Shown: positions 30,371 to 40,060, numbered from the stretch's first letter. The stretch is 64,000 nucleotides of DNA from Robertmurraya kyonggiensis (GCF_005116465.1 NZ_SWBM01000001.1:806001-870000); one strand, 5' to 3'. Translations and numbers: made by a program. The notes: generated by a model from the letters alone, not told the origin.

Positions 30371-32377
30371 ATGTTTGGACAAGTTGATACATTATCTATT
30401 AATGCAATAAGAACCTTGTCAATTGATGCAATTGAGAAAGCGAATTCAGGTCACCCTGGGATGCCAATGGGAGCTGCGCCAATGGCGTACACTCTTTGGA
30501 CAAGACACATGAACCATAACCCAAAAAATCCAGAGTGGTTTAATCGTGATCGTTTTGTTTTATCTGCCGGACATGGTTCCATGCTTTTATATAGCTTGTT
30601 ACATTTATCTGGTTATGACGTTACAATTGAGGATTTAAAACAATTCCGTCAGTGGGGCAGTAGAACTCCTGGACACCCAGAGTTTGGGCATACACCTGGA
30701 GTAGATGCAACTACTGGACCATTAGGTCAAGGTATTGCAATGGCTGTAGGGATGGCAATGGCTGAACGTCATTTAGCCGCTTCATACAATAAGGATAAGT
30801 ATGATTTAGTTAACCATTTTACATACAGTATTTGTGGTGATGGAGATTTAATGGAAGGTGTTTCTGCAGAGGCAGCTTCATTAGCTGGTCATTTAAAGCT
30901 AGGTAAACTAGTTGTATTATACGATTCCAATGACATTTCTCTTGATGGGGATTTAGATCGTTCTTTCTCTGAAAGTATTGCAGAGCGTTTCAAATCTTAC
31001 GGATGGCAATATATTCGTGTTGAAGATGGCAATAACCTTGAAGAAATCGCGAAAGCGCTTGAAGAAGCGAAAAGTGATGAATCACGCCCAACAATGATTG
31101 AAGTTAGAACAGTCATTGGTTTCGGTTCTCCGAATAAATCTGGTAAGTCAGACGTACACGGTGCACCACTTGGAGCAGATGAATTAAAGTTAACTAAAGA
31201 AGCATATCAGTGGTCATTCGAAGAGGACTTCCATGTACCAACTGAAGTGTATGAGCAATTTAAGAAAACCATTGCTGAAAATGGCGAGAAGAAGGAAAAA
31301 GAATGGAATGATCAATTCCAAGCTTATAAGAATGAATACCCAGAATTAGGTGCGCAATTAGAGGCAGCAATGAAGGGTGCATTAGTTGAAGGCTGGGATA
31401 AGGATATTCCTGTCTATGAAGAAGGAAAGAGCTTAGCAAGCCGTGCTTCATCTGGTGAAGTGTTAAACGGAATTGCTAAAAATCTTCCATACTTTATTGG
31501 AGGCTCAGCTGACTTAGCCGGCTCTAATAAAACAACTATCAAAGGTGTTGGTGATTTCACACCTGAAACATTTGAAGGTAGAAATATCTGGTTTGGTGTT
31601 CGTGAATTTGCAATGGGAGCTGCGATGAACGGAATGGCTCTACATAGCGGATTGAAAGTATTTGGAGGTACATTCTTCGTATTCTCTGATTACCTAAAAC
31701 CAGCGATTCGTTTAGCTGCTTTAATGAAGCTTCCTGTTACATATGTATTCACACATGACAGTATCGCGGTTGGTGAAGATGGTCCAACACATGAGCCAGT
31801 TGAACAATTAGCAGGTCTAAGAGCAATGCCTAATTTAGACGTAATTCGTCCTGCTGATGGTAATGAAACTGCAGCAGCTTGGAAATTAGCTGTAGAATCA
31901 ACTGATCGTCCAACTGCACTAGTGTTAACACGTCAAAATTTACCGACATTAAGAGATACTGATAAGAACGCTTATGAAGGCGTATCTAAAGGTGCATATG
32001 TTGTTTCACCGGCTCATACTGAGACACCAGATATATTATTACTTGCTGCTGGTTCAGAAGTACCTCTTGCGGTTGAAGCACAAAAGGCACTTGAAAGTGA
32101 TGGCATTCATGCTTCTGTTGTAAGTATGCCTTCTTGGCACCGTTTCGAGCAGCAGTCACAGGAATACAAAGATAGTGTTATTCCGAAGAGTGTGAAGAAG
32201 CGTTTAGGAATTGAAATGGGTGCATCTCTAGGTTGGCACCGTTATACAGGTGATGAAGGCGATGTCCTTGCAATCGACCAATTCGGAGCATCAGCACCAG
32301 AAGCAAAGATTTTAGAAGAATATGGCTTCACGACGCAGAATGTTGTTGCACGTGTGAAAGCTTTATTGGCAAAATAA
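30371..32377 (+). CDS. tkt: Transketolase
   Basis: 668 residues from ATG 30371, which follows AGGAGGGATAGATACA (B. subtilis 667); an upstream in-frame ATG at 30320 would add a non-homologous extension. Transketolase moves two-carbon units in the pentose phosphate pathway. Visible motifs are [12 protein letters not shown], the ThDP-binding [13 protein letters not shown] with the SNDISLDG continuation, and the pyrimidine domain [12 protein letters not shown]. It stands after ynzC as in B. subtilis with its own terminator. Confidence 0.98.
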   Translation: MFGQVDTLSINAIRTLSIDAIEKANSGHPGMPMGAAPMAYTLWTRHMNHNPKNPEWFNRDRFVLSAGHGSMLLYSLLHLSGYDVTIEDLKQFRQWGSRTPGHPEFGHTPGVDATTGPLGQGIAMAVGMAMAERHLAASYNKDKYDLVNHFTYSICGDGDLMEGVSAEAASLAGHLKLGKLVVLYDSNDISLDGDLDRSFSESIAERFKSYGWQYIRVEDGNNLEEIAKALEEAKSDESRPTMIEVRTVIGFGSPNKSGKSDVHGAPLGADELKLTKEAYQWSFEEDFHVPTEVYEQFKKTIAENGEKKEKEWNDQFQAYKNEYPELGAQLEAAMKGALVEGWDKDIPVYEEGKSLASRASSGEVLNGIAKNLPYFIGGSADLAGSNKTTIKGVGDFTPETFEGRNIWFGVREFAMGAAMNGMALHSGLKVFGGTFFVFSDYLKPAIRLAALMKLPVTYVFTHDSIAVGEDGPTHEPVEQLAGLRAMPNLDVIRPADGNETAAAWKLAVESTDRPTALVLTRQNLPTLRDTDKNAYEGVSKGAYVVSPAHTETPDILLLAAGSEVPLAVEAQKALESDGIHASVVSMPSWHRFEQQSQEYKDSVIPKSVKKRLGIEMGASLGWHRYTGDEGDVLAIDQFGASAPEAKILEEYGFTTQNVVARVKALLAK

Positions 32378-32384
32378 TAAAAAT

Positions 32385-32417
32385 GAGGTGCTAGCTTATA
32401 GCTAGTGCCTTTTTTTA
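32385..32417 (+). terminator. Terminator of tkt
   Basis: AGGTGCTAGC / GCTAGTGCCT stem with two wobble pairs, followed by TTTTTTT. Confidence 0.85.
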
Positions 32418-32474
32418 TTGTTTAAGAAATTATAGATTTCGCTGTTGTGGATAACTATGTTATAAAGTGTATCT

Positions 32475-32624
32475 ACGTTTAGCTCCAGCGCCTAGCCCCT
32501 CTTTTGAAAAATAAAATTCAATTTTTCATTGGTCGCTTCAGAACAGGTGATGAAGTTGAAGAACAAACTTCATCACCTGTTCTTCCAGCGCTTGTCGGGG
32601 CTGAGTAATGCGCTTGCGCTTTTG
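32475..32624. repeat. Bacillus-type dispersed palindromic repeat with a 17-bp hairpin
   Basis: About 150 bp. The ends carry AGCTCCAGCGCCTAGCCCCT and CCAGCGCTTGTCGGGGCTGA plus GCGCTTGCGCTTTT, sequences I recall from many intergenic repeats in Bacillaceae. The middle holds a 17-bp perfect hairpin, GAACAGGTGATGAAGTT / AACTTCATCACCTGTTC (about 32550-32592), and a smaller GAAAAAT / ATTTTTC stem. It has no coding capacity. Confidence 0.8.
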
Positions 32625-32643
32625 TTCAGATAATTTATGTGAA

Positions 32644-32650
32644 TTCGACA
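32644..32650 (-). promoter_or_regulatory. Spo0A box upstream of sirA
   Basis: TTCGACA is the exact reverse complement of TGTCGAA, about 55 bp upstream of a TATAAT (32704-32709) that precedes sirA. sirA is a direct Spo0A-P target in B. subtilis. Confidence 0.65.
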
Positions 32651-32743
32651 AAATATGTGAAAGTTTTCAACTATTTAAGACAAACATTTTCAGAATTTTC
32701 CTATATAATAGAAAGAAAGGAGTGAATGAAGGAGGGATAAGGT

Positions 32744-33181
32744 TTGCGAACCTATCAACTATATATTATCGATGATGAATTTGCCTCCCATTATTTCGGA
32801 AGAGAACACATGTTTTTTCGCTTGTTTAAAGAATATGAAGAAGCCTACGGGGAACTTCAATCTATCATAAGAAAACAAATCCAATACATAACAAAATCCA
32901 TTCCCATCATACGTTTCCATCAATCCATTCAACAACAGCTGCAAAATCACAATGGATTTAGTATGGAGCATGGATTATACATAATTGACCAAGGAAGAGG
33001 TAGCTCGGCGAGGTTGGAAATCCTTGATAGGTGTTTCTTACTTGAATCAAAGGGAAGCTATGAAGCAGAAACTAGTTTCTTTGAGGTGCTTAGAAAAAAT
33101 GAGCGTTCCATCCTTGCGATCGACTTAAATAACAATCATTATGGCTGGTTAAAACCGATAAAAGAGCGGAAATTTGTCTAA
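32744..33181 (+). CDS. sirA: Sporulation inhibitor of replication SirA
   Basis: 145 residues (B. subtilis 148), recognised by FASHYFGRE near the N-terminus, the KQIQYITKSIPI segment, and the C-terminal HYGWLKPIKERKFV. SirA binds DnaA domain I at sporulation onset and stops new rounds of replication. The TTG start follows GGAGGGATAAGG. Position between tkt and yneF is conserved, and the Spo0A box upstream fits known control. Confidence 0.93.
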   Translation: MRTYQLYIIDDEFASHYFGREHMFFRLFKEYEEAYGELQSIIRKQIQYITKSIPIIRFHQSIQQQLQNHNGFSMEHGLYIIDQGRGSSARLEILDRCFLLESKGSYEAETSFFEVLRKNERSILAIDLNNNHYGWLKPIKERKFV

Positions 33182-33309
33182 AGAATACTCTTTCTCATGA
33201 AATTTGTGAAAAGAGCGTTGAAAAGGCAGGAAAATTTGGTGCAAATATTGTATAATAACCTTTGGTCTAGTACACTGTATGATAGACAACATGAAGGAGG
33301 AAATTTTAT

Positions 33310-33525
33310 ATGTGGCCTTATATTCTAGTAGGTGTAATCGCTTTGCTAGCTGGTGTAGCACTAGGGTTTTTCATCGCTCGTAAATACATGATGACCTATT
33401 TAAAGAAGAACCCACCAATTAATGAACAAATGCTAAAAATGATGATGATGCAAATGGGTATGAAACCATCCCAGAAGAAAATCAATCAAATGATGTCTGC
33501 TATGAACAAGCAGCAAGGTAAATAA
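33310..33525 (+). CDS. yneF: YneF family membrane protein
   Basis: 71 residues with one N-terminal membrane segment (about 3-22, [14 protein letters not shown]) and the invariant stretch [20 protein letters not shown] (family UPF0154). The start follows GGAGGAAATTTT. It is a conserved Bacillales protein of unknown role, in the same place as in B. subtilis. Confidence 0.95.
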   Translation: MWPYILVGVIALLAGVALGFFIARKYMMTYLKKNPPINEQMLKMMMMQMGMKPSQKKINQMMSAMNKQQGK

Positions 33526-33665
33526 AGCATAATCAATAACCATCTTATTTAAAAATAGGGTGGTTATTTTTTATGCTATTTTATATTTAGAAGAATGAAA
33601 ACCTTTCTTATTTTGAAAATATTTGGTAAACTATTTTGGTTATAACGTCAAGGGGAGGACCCAAT

Positions 33666-35414
33666 ATGAAAGTGTTTTTGCAATTATCTTGGTTTTTTAA
33701 GCAAGAAAGAAAAGCATACATATCTGGAACATTAATCTTACTGTTTGTCGCTTTGTTGCAGCTAGTTCCACCGAAAGTTATTGGAATTGTTGTCGACGAA
33801 ATTAACCGAGGCAGCTTTCAGGCTACTGATTTATTAAAATGGATTGGTGCATTGGTTGGAGCAGGATTACTTATGTATGTATTGCGTTATTATTGGCGAA
33901 TTATGATTTTTGGCTCATCCGTCAAACTAGCTAGACAGATCCGTAATCAACTATACGAGCATTTCACAAATATGTCCCAATCCTTTTACCAAAGAAAACG
34001 GATAGGGGACTTAATGGCACATGCAACAAATGATCTTTCAGCTATTCAACAAACAGCAGGTTCAGGTGTGTTAACACTTGTTGACTCGCTCGCAACAGGA
34101 GGCTTTGTTATTGTTGCAATGGCTGCAACGATAAGCTGGAAGCTGACCTTGATTTGCTTGATTCCTATGCCTCTAATGGCGATTTTAACGAGCTGGTATG
34201 GAACTTTATTGCATCAGCGCTTTCATAAAGCTCAAGAAGCTTTTTCATCCTTAAATGATAAAACGCAGGAAAGTATTAGTGGAATTAAAGTTATCAAAAC
34301 ATTTGGACAGGAGAAAGAGGATATCGAGGATTTTCGTGAGCTATCGGACGATGTTGTACAGAAAAATATCTCCGTTGCTAAAGTTGATTCCTTATTTGAC
34401 CCAACGATTTCGTTGATAGTCGGGATTTCCTTTTTCCTATCGATTGCCTTTGGGGCAAGATATGTTCTAATGGAGGAAATATCGATTGGTGAATTAATTT
34501 CGTTTACAACCTACTTAGGTCTTTTGATATGGCCTATGCTTGCATTCGGATGGCTCTTTAATATTGTCGAAAGAGGTCGTGCATCCTATGACCGTGTCTC
34601 ACAATTATTGTCTGAACGGACTGAAATAATCGACCGAGAAGATGCAGTAGATTTTATCCCGTCTGGAGACATTGAATTTAAAATTGATGAATTTATCTAT
34701 CCTGAGGAAAAAGAACCGATTCTCCAGAATATTCAATTCCGAATGAAGCAAGGAGAAACACTAGGAATTGTCGGGAAAACAGGAGCAGGGAAGACATCTC
34801 TTTTGAAATTGTTGATTCGTGAATTTTATGCGGAAAAGGGCACGATCGTCTTTGGTGGGAAGAAAATTGATGACTACCGAATCAAAAGACTTCGGGAAGC
34901 GATTGGTTATGTGCCACAAGACCACTTCCTTTTTTCAGCCACAATTAAAGAAAATATCGCTTTTGCGATGCCAACAATTGAAGTTGGAAAGGTACATCAA
35001 GCTGCTTCGATTGCCTCCCTTCATGAGGATATACTCGAATTTACCGATGGTTACGAAACAGTGGTAGGAGAACGAGGTGTATCCTTATCAGGTGGTCAAA
35101 AGCAACGGATCTCGATTGCGCGTGCTTTATTAATGGACCCAGAAGTTTTAATTCTTGATGACTCCTTATCGGCTGTTGATGCAAAAACGGAAGAGTCTAT
35201 ACTTACTGCATTAAAGGAAGAACGTGACGGTAAAACAACTATTATTACAGCTCATCGTTTGAGCGCCATTCAGCACGCTAATTTAATTCTTGTACTGGAT
35301 GACGGTAAAATTGTTGAACGAGGCACTCATGAACAATTGATGGGACAGGATGGATGGTATAAGGAAATGTATCTACGTCAACAGTTAGAAGAGCTTGTGG
35401 AGCAAGGAGGTTAA
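33666..35414 (+). CDS. Heterodimeric ABC exporter subunit, BmrC/YheI type
   Basis: 582 residues from ATG 33666 after AGGGGAGGACCC; an in-frame GTG/ATG at 33636 lacks support. Six membrane helices (about 10-300) precede the nucleotide-binding domain: Walker A GKTGAGKTS, signature LSGGQKQR, Walker B LILDDSLSAVDA. The catalytic Glu after Walker B is Asp, so this half carries the degenerate site as in BmrC. The next gene starts 4 bp after the stop. BmrCD exports drugs and is induced by ribosome-targeting antibiotics; the substrate here is unknown. The pair is not at this place in B. subtilis. Confidence 0.88.
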   Translation: MKVFLQLSWFFKQERKAYISGTLILLFVALLQLVPPKVIGIVVDEINRGSFQATDLLKWIGALVGAGLLMYVLRYYWRIMIFGSSVKLARQIRNQLYEHFTNMSQSFYQRKRIGDLMAHATNDLSAIQQTAGSGVLTLVDSLATGGFVIVAMAATISWKLTLICLIPMPLMAILTSWYGTLLHQRFHKAQEAFSSLNDKTQESISGIKVIKTFGQEKEDIEDFRELSDDVVQKNISVAKVDSLFDPTISLIVGISFFLSIAFGARYVLMEEISIGELISFTTYLGLLIWPMLAFGWLFNIVERGRASYDRVSQLLSERTEIIDREDAVDFIPSGDIEFKIDEFIYPEEKEPILQNIQFRMKQGETLGIVGKTGAGKTSLLKLLIREFYAEKGTIVFGGKKIDDYRIKRLREAIGYVPQDHFLFSATIKENIAFAMPTIEVGKVHQAASIASLHEDILEFTDGYETVVGERGVSLSGGQKQRISIARALLMDPEVLILDDSLSAVDAKTEESILTALKEERDGKTTIITAHRLSAIQHANLILVLDDGKIVERGTHEQLMGQDGWYKEMYLRQQLEELVEQGG

Positions 35415-35418
35415 GAAT

Positions 35419-37209
35419 ATGGAGAAAATGAACTCAGGTACTAACAATGAACAGTATAAAGTTTTAATGCGCCTCCTTAACTATACGAAGCCACATTTAA
35501 AAACGATTATCTTTGCATTTTCGTTGTTGTTAATTGCCACAATTGGCGATATTTTAGGACCGATCCTTGTAAAAATATTCATAGATGATTATTTGACTCC
35601 GGGAAATCTTGTCTTCAACGCACTATTTGCACTAGGAGCTGCTTACTTAGGCATACATATTATGAATGTTGTGGTTTCCTATATTCAACTATTGAAATTT
35701 CAAGAGATTGCATTAAAAATTATTCAAGCTATGAGAGTGGACGTTTTTACAAAAGTTCAGGCACTTGGTTTAATGTATTTTGACAAAACGCCTGCAGGGA
35801 GTATCGTATCAAGGGTCACAAATGATACGGAAGCGATAAAGGAAATGTTTGTGACAGTCCTTGTGACATTCATTCAGAGCGGATTCCTCATGGGTGGTAT
35901 TCTTATCGCGATGTTCATATTAAATGTGAAACTTGCACTGTTTTGTTTATTCATTTTACCGTTATTATATATGATTATTCGTACGTACCGCCGACTTAGC
36001 TCGAAATTCTATCATGATTTGAGAGAACGCTTAAGCCAGCTTAATGCGAAGTTAAGTGAGTCACTTCAAGGGATGGGAATCATCCAAGTTTTTCGTCAGG
36101 AAAAAAGATTGAGAGCAGAATTTGAAGACATAAACAATAAACATTTTCAGGCAGGCATGCGAAATATTAAAGTGGATGGACTATTGTTAAGACCAGCAAT
36201 TGATTTAGTCTATATTGCTGCTCTAATTCTTGTACTTAGCTTTTTTGGCATCACTTCTTTTAATAGTCCGGTTGAAATAGGAGTGCTCTACGCTTTTATC
36301 AACTATCTAGATCGTTTCTTTGAGCCTGTGAACAATTTCATGCAGCGACTATCTTTATATCAACAAGCAATTGTTGCTGCGACACGTGTATTCACACTTC
36401 TTGATGAAGAGGAGCTTGCACCGGAACAAAAAGGTGATGCTAGCCAAATTCAAGACGGTGAAATTGAATTTCGAAATGTGAGCTTTTCATATGATGGAAA
36501 ACGAGATGTCTTAAAGAATATTTCTTTTACTGCACGTCCGGGGGAAACGGTCGCTCTTGTTGGTCATACGGGGAGTGGTAAAAGCTCGATTATTAATTTA
36601 ATGATGCGCTTTTACGAATTTAACCGAGGTCAAATTTTAGTCGATGGGAAATCGATTAAAGAGTATTCCGAACAAGAATTAAGAGAAAAAATTGGGCTTG
36701 TACTACAGGACCCGTTCTTATTCTTTGGTACGATTAAGGACAATATTCGCCTTCATAATAAGGATATGAGTGATCAAGAAATAGAGGAAGCGGCACAATT
36801 TGTGCAAGCGCATTTGTTTATTGAAAAACTAGAAGATGGGTATATGCATCAGGTGGTAGAGCGTGGAGCGACTTTCTCTAGTGGACAACGTCAGCTACTG
36901 GCCTTCGCTCGAACGATTGCTGCCAATCCTAAGATTCTAGTGCTTGATGAAGCAACGGCTAATATTGATACGGAAACAGAAGAGGCGATTCAGACTGCTT
37001 TGGAAAAAATGCGAGAGGGAAGAACGACGATTGCCATTGCTCACAGACTCTCTACGATTCAAGACGCTAATTTAATACTTGTGTTACACCATGGGGAGAT
37101 TGTTGAACGAGGGACGCATCAAGAACTTCTTGCTCAAAGAGGTTTATATCACAAGATGTATTTATTGCAAAATGGCTCTGCAATCAAGTTAGAAGATGTG
37201 GTAGGTTAA
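35419..37209 (+). CDS. Heterodimeric ABC exporter subunit, BmrD/YheH type
   Basis: 596 residues from ATG 35419, after AAGGAGG lying in the end of the previous gene. Six membrane helices then an NBD with Walker A GHTGSGKSS, Walker B VLDEATANID with the catalytic Glu intact, and a degenerate signature FSSGQRQ instead of LSGGQ. Together with its partner this gives one active and one degenerate ATP site. The B. subtilis BmrD is longer (about 670), so the extracellular insertion is shorter here. It ends at 37209; ccdA follows with its own ribosome site. Confidence 0.88.
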   Translation: MEKMNSGTNNEQYKVLMRLLNYTKPHLKTIIFAFSLLLIATIGDILGPILVKIFIDDYLTPGNLVFNALFALGAAYLGIHIMNVVVSYIQLLKFQEIALKIIQAMRVDVFTKVQALGLMYFDKTPAGSIVSRVTNDTEAIKEMFVTVLVTFIQSGFLMGGILIAMFILNVKLALFCLFILPLLYMIIRTYRRLSSKFYHDLRERLSQLNAKLSESLQGMGIIQVFRQEKRLRAEFEDINNKHFQAGMRNIKVDGLLLRPAIDLVYIAALILVLSFFGITSFNSPVEIGVLYAFINYLDRFFEPVNNFMQRLSLYQQAIVAATRVFTLLDEEELAPEQKGDASQIQDGEIEFRNVSFSYDGKRDVLKNISFTARPGETVALVGHTGSGKSSIINLMMRFYEFNRGQILVDGKSIKEYSEQELREKIGLVLQDPFLFFGTIKDNIRLHNKDMSDQEIEEAAQFVQAHLFIEKLEDGYMHQVVERGATFSSGQRQLLAFARTIAANPKILVLDEATANIDTETEEAIQTALEKMREGRTTIAIAHRLSTIQDANLILVLHHGEIVERGTHQELLAQRGLYHKMYLLQNGSAIKLEDVVG

Positions 37210-37315
37210 ATAGCGTGGTGTGGAAGACACAATTTGTTCACATTCACTTCAATATCATTTCGAGGAAATCTCTGTTAAAATGAATGCATAAAAAAGTATA
37301 GCAGGAGTTGTTAAC

Positions 37316-38023
37316 ATGGCAGATGTGAACGTATTTCTCGCGCTTGGTGCAGGGTTCTTAAGTTTTATTTCACCTTGCTGCTTACCTCTTTATCCTGCAT
37401 TCCTATCTTATATTACAGGGATGTCGGTGGGAGAACTAAAAAATGAGAATGCAATGCTACAAAAAAGAAGTCTCTTACATACGCTCTTTTTCCTATTAGG
37501 ATTCTCGATAATATTTTTAGCACTAGGATTTAGTACTACTTTTATTGGGGAGTTCTTTCGGCAATATAATGATTTGATTCGACAACTTGGGGCAATCTTC
37601 ATCGTTTTCTTTGGATTGATGATCGTCGGGATCTTAAGTCCTGAATTTTTAATGAAGGACCGAAAATTTGAGTTTAAAAACAGACCTTCCGGCTATTTTG
37701 GTTCAGTGTTAATCGGAATTGCTTTTGCAGCTGGTTGGACACCATGTACAGGACCAATTTTAATGTCGGTAATTGCGTTGGCAGCAACGAATCCAGGCTC
37801 TGGACTCGTTTATATGATTGCCTATATTTTAGGATTTGCAATTCCATTCTTAGTTCTATCTTTCTTTATTGGTAAAATGAAGTGGATTCGCAAGAACAAT
37901 GTGCTCATCATGAAAATTGGTGGGTATATCATGATTGTGATGGGGATTGTGCTCTTCTTTGATTGGATGACGAAAATTATTATCATCTTTTCAGGTCTTT
38001 TTGGAGGATTTACAGGATTTTAA
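37316..38023 (+). CDS. ccdA: Cytochrome c biogenesis protein CcdA
   Basis: 235 residues, equal to B. subtilis CcdA. Six membrane segments and the two redox cysteines characteristic of the DsbD transmembrane family: Cys in [14 protein letters not shown] and Cys in GWTPCTGPI. It carries electrons from cytoplasmic thioredoxin across the membrane for haem-binding apocytochrome c and spore-related thiol-disulfide enzymes. The neighbours yneI and ccdC keep the B. subtilis order. Confidence 0.96.
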   Translation: MADVNVFLALGAGFLSFISPCCLPLYPAFLSYITGMSVGELKNENAMLQKRSLLHTLFFLLGFSIIFLALGFSTTFIGEFFRQYNDLIRQLGAIFIVFFGLMIVGILSPEFLMKDRKFEFKNRPSGYFGSVLIGIAFAAGWTPCTGPILMSVIALAATNPGSGLVYMIAYILGFAIPFLVLSFFIGKMKWIRKNNVLIMKIGGYIMIVMGIVLFFDWMTKIIIIFSGLFGGFTGF

Positions 38024-38216
38024 TTACAGTCTAATTTTCGGATCTGAAATGTCGATTTTTCGCCACGTTTTTTGACAAAAATAAGAAAAATGTCGGATTC
38101 TATTCATTGAATTCACCAGTATATTCCTTTACATTTAAATAGTAATACCATTATAATGAATAAATATAGTACTATTTTACTAGTTATTTTTTTGGTAGTT
38201 CTGGGGGTATGCACCG

Positions 38217-38576
38217 ATGGCGAGAATATTAATAGTAGACGATGCAAAATTTATGCGATTAACATTATCTAACATATTATTGAAGGCAAACCATGAGATA
38301 GTCGGAGAAGCTGAAACGGGAATGGATGCAGTTTCGCTTTATCGGAAATTAACACCGGATTTGGTGACAATGGATATTACGATGCCAGAAATGAGTGGTC
38401 TAGAAGCGATGAAGGAAATTAAGAAAGAATTTCCACAGGCAAAGATCATTATGTGCTCTGCAATGGGACAACAAAAAATGGTTGTCGAATCTATTGAAGC
38501 AGGTGCCAAAGATTTTATTGTAAAACCATTTGACGAAGGTCGCGTTCTTGAAGCAGTAAATCGAGTATTAAACTGA
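38217..38576 (+). CDS. yneI: YneI (CcdB), single-domain response regulator
   Basis: 119 residues, a stand-alone CheY-like receiver. Acidic pair Asp8-Asp9, phosphoacceptor Asp53 in VTMDITMPE, Ser in CSAMGQQ, and Lys in FIVKPFDEG are all present. No output domain. In B. subtilis it lies between ccdA and ccdC and is not essential for cytochrome c synthesis; its kinase is unknown. A terminator follows. Confidence 0.94.
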   Translation: MARILIVDDAKFMRLTLSNILLKANHEIVGEAETGMDAVSLYRKLTPDLVTMDITMPEMSGLEAMKEIKKEFPQAKIIMCSAMGQQKMVVESIEAGAKDFIVKPFDEGRVLEAVNRVLN

Positions 38577-38583
38577 ATTTAAA

Positions 38584-38616
38584 AGCCATTTAAGTAGATT
38601 ACTTAAATGGTTTTTT
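38584..38616 (+). terminator. Terminator of yneI
   Basis: GCCATTTAAGTA / TACTTAAATGGT stem, 3-nt loop, TTTTTT. Confidence 0.88.
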
Positions 38617-38712
38617 CGCGTTTTCATGGAATTTCTGATAATCCTTGTCTCAATTTTGTAGCGTATGGTATATAATGTAGGGGAGAATCTTACTAAAAAG
38701 AGGATGACTTCT

Positions 38713-39201
38713 ATGAACTATGTCGTCATTACATCCATTGGTGCTGTTTTCATGGCCATATTTGCAATGGTTGTTCGGATGAAATCAGCAAAAAAACCAG
38801 TATCTGCAAAGAAAATAATCCTTCCACCTATTTTTATGAGCACCGGTGCTCTCATGTTTATTTTTCCAGTGTTCCGTGTGACTCCCATCGAGGTTGTTGA
38901 AGCCGTAGCGGTTGGATTACTATTTTCTACATTACTTATTAAAACATCGAAATTTGAAATCCGTGATAATGATGTCTATTTAAAACCATCAAAGGCATTT
39001 ATTTATATTTTAGTGGGCTTACTTGTTATTAGGATTATCGCCAAGCTTGTTCTGAGTTCAACAATTGATGTTGGCCAGCTCGGAGGAATGTTCTGGATTC
39101 TTGCCTTTGGTATGATTGTTCCATGGCGGATTGCAATGTTTATTAAATTTAAGAAGCTACAGCAGCAGTTATATGAAAATGTACCGACAAAAACAGTTTA
39201 A
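38713..39201 (+). CDS. ccdC: CcdC (YneJ) family membrane protein
   Basis: 162 residues from ATG 38713, which follows AGAGGATGACTTCT (B. subtilis 160); the in-frame ATG at 38665 overlaps the promoter region. About five membrane segments and the family stretch KKIILPPIFMSTG. Despite its name, loss in B. subtilis does not block cytochrome c synthesis. It ends convergently with yneK at a shared terminator. Confidence 0.93.
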   Translation: MNYVVITSIGAVFMAIFAMVVRMKSAKKPVSAKKIILPPIFMSTGALMFIFPVFRVTPIEVVEAVAVGLLFSTLLIKTSKFEIRDNDVYLKPSKAFIYILVGLLVIRIIAKLVLSSTIDVGQLGGMFWILAFGMIVPWRIAMFIKFKKLQQQLYENVPTKTV

Positions 39202-39202
39202 A

Positions 39203-39238
39203 GAAAAAGCCTGAATCATTTTGATTCGGGCTTTTTAA
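39203..39238. terminator. Bidirectional terminator ccdC / yneK
   Basis: AAAAAGCCTGAATC / GATTCGGGCTTTTT stem. Confidence 0.88.
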
Positions 39239-39660
39239 AATAGATGCTGATAAGGTGCGACATCTATTTGTTTCTCATTCAATTTTTTTAATAGAAATTT
39301 ATGATCTCGTTTCGGAGTTGCTAGTATGTAACCGCGGATAACGATATCCTGAGTTATTTTATTATGCTTTTCATTCACTGCAAGCTCGCCGATTTTTCCG
39401 GCAATCTTTTGCCTTGCTACATCTCGGAATAGATCTGGTACAGGGCTTACTAAGTCTTCAAGTAAATCCTTTTCTTGTTGTCCCCAAAGATGTTTAGTCT
39501 TACTCACATAATACTCTTCCCAATCCATATCCGATTTGCCATCTTCCTTCGGCATCCTCTTTAAAAACTTTCTGAACATGAAAAATCCGCCAATTGCCAT
39601 CGATCCAGCGAATATGACGATCCAAACTAAGATAAACCACAAAAACCAACCTTCTAGCAT
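39235..39660 (-). CDS. yneK: YneK, DUF2621 protein
   Basis: 141 residues from ATG 39660, which follows TAGGTGATCGG on the minus strand; an ATG ten codons upstream is less likely. An N-terminal membrane segment (about 3-27) is followed by a cytosolic DUF2621 domain with MDWEEYYVSKTKHLWG and VVPDLFRDVAR-like text. It is the last gene of the B. subtilis-like yne order. Function unknown. Confidence 0.9.
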   Translation of the reverse strand: MLEGWFLWFILVWIVIFAGSMAIGGFFMFRKFLKRMPKEDGKSDMDWEEYYVSKTKHLWGQQEKDLLEDLVSPVPDLFRDVARQKIAGKIGELAVNEKHNKITQDIVIRGYILATPKRDHKFLLKKLNEKQIDVAPYQHLF

Positions 39661-39825
39661 CCGATCACCTACAAAACTGTAATTTTCCATTTCTATTATA
39701 GACGTTTGAGTTAGGATTAGACAAGGGATTGATGATTTATGATATGCTAAGGTAGGATTCGGTAAAAATTATTACGAAAATGTGAATAGGGGAAAGGGGA
39801 AATCTTTTAAATCTCTCCTATTTGG

Positions 39826-39854
39826 TTGTAAGAACTATAGTTTCTCGATATAAT
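39826..39854 (+). promoter_or_regulatory. Promoter of selC
   Basis: -35 TTGTAA (39826-39831), 17-bp spacer, -10 TATAAT (39849-39854), placing the start of transcription about 10 nt before the tRNA. Confidence 0.72.
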
Positions 39855-39870
39855 GATAATTGTTCATTTC

Positions 39871-39967
39871 GGGGCTGAATGGGGTACTGGTGTCCTCCGT
39901 GGTCTTCAAAACCATCTGTGACCTGCGTGCCAGGTTAGCTGGGTTCGATTCCCAGGCGGTCCCGCCA
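39871..39967 (+). tRNA. selC: Selenocysteine tRNA, anticodon TCA
   Basis: The 97-nt gene has the features of bacterial tRNA-Sec. The long acceptor stem pairs GGGGCTG with CGGTCCC (two G-T pairs), with a possible eighth A-G mismatch. A 6-bp D stem is GGGGTA / TGTCCT. The anticodon stem GTGGT / ACCAT holds the loop CTTCAAA with TCA. A long variable arm pairs GACCTG with CAGGTT. The T arm is CTGGG-TTCGATT-CCCAG, with discriminator G and an encoded CCA. The A36-A37-A38 run fits MiaA modification. SelB, its elongation factor, is at 61012-62889. It has a promoter at 39826 and a terminator at 40015. Confidence 0.95.
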
Positions 39968-40014
39968 AAATTTTTGATTAAGATTATACTTTTATATAAA
40001 TATTAGAACATATT

Positions 40015-40060
40015 CCTCCTTGCTAATTTGGGATTCCCATTTCTGCAAAGGAGGTTTTTT
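40015..40060 (+). terminator. Terminator after selC
   Basis: CCTCCTTGC / GCAAAGGAGG stem with a long loop, followed by TTTTTT. Confidence 0.8.

Noticed and set aside
30171-30382. Short frames on both strands before tkt
   Set aside because: No ribosome sites, AT-driven hydrophobic composition, and they overlap each other; more likely promoter/leader DNA.
35395-35418. Possible frameshift or overlap between the two ABC genes
   Set aside because: Choosing ATG 35419 after AAGGAGG gives two clean, complete genes separated by 4 bp.
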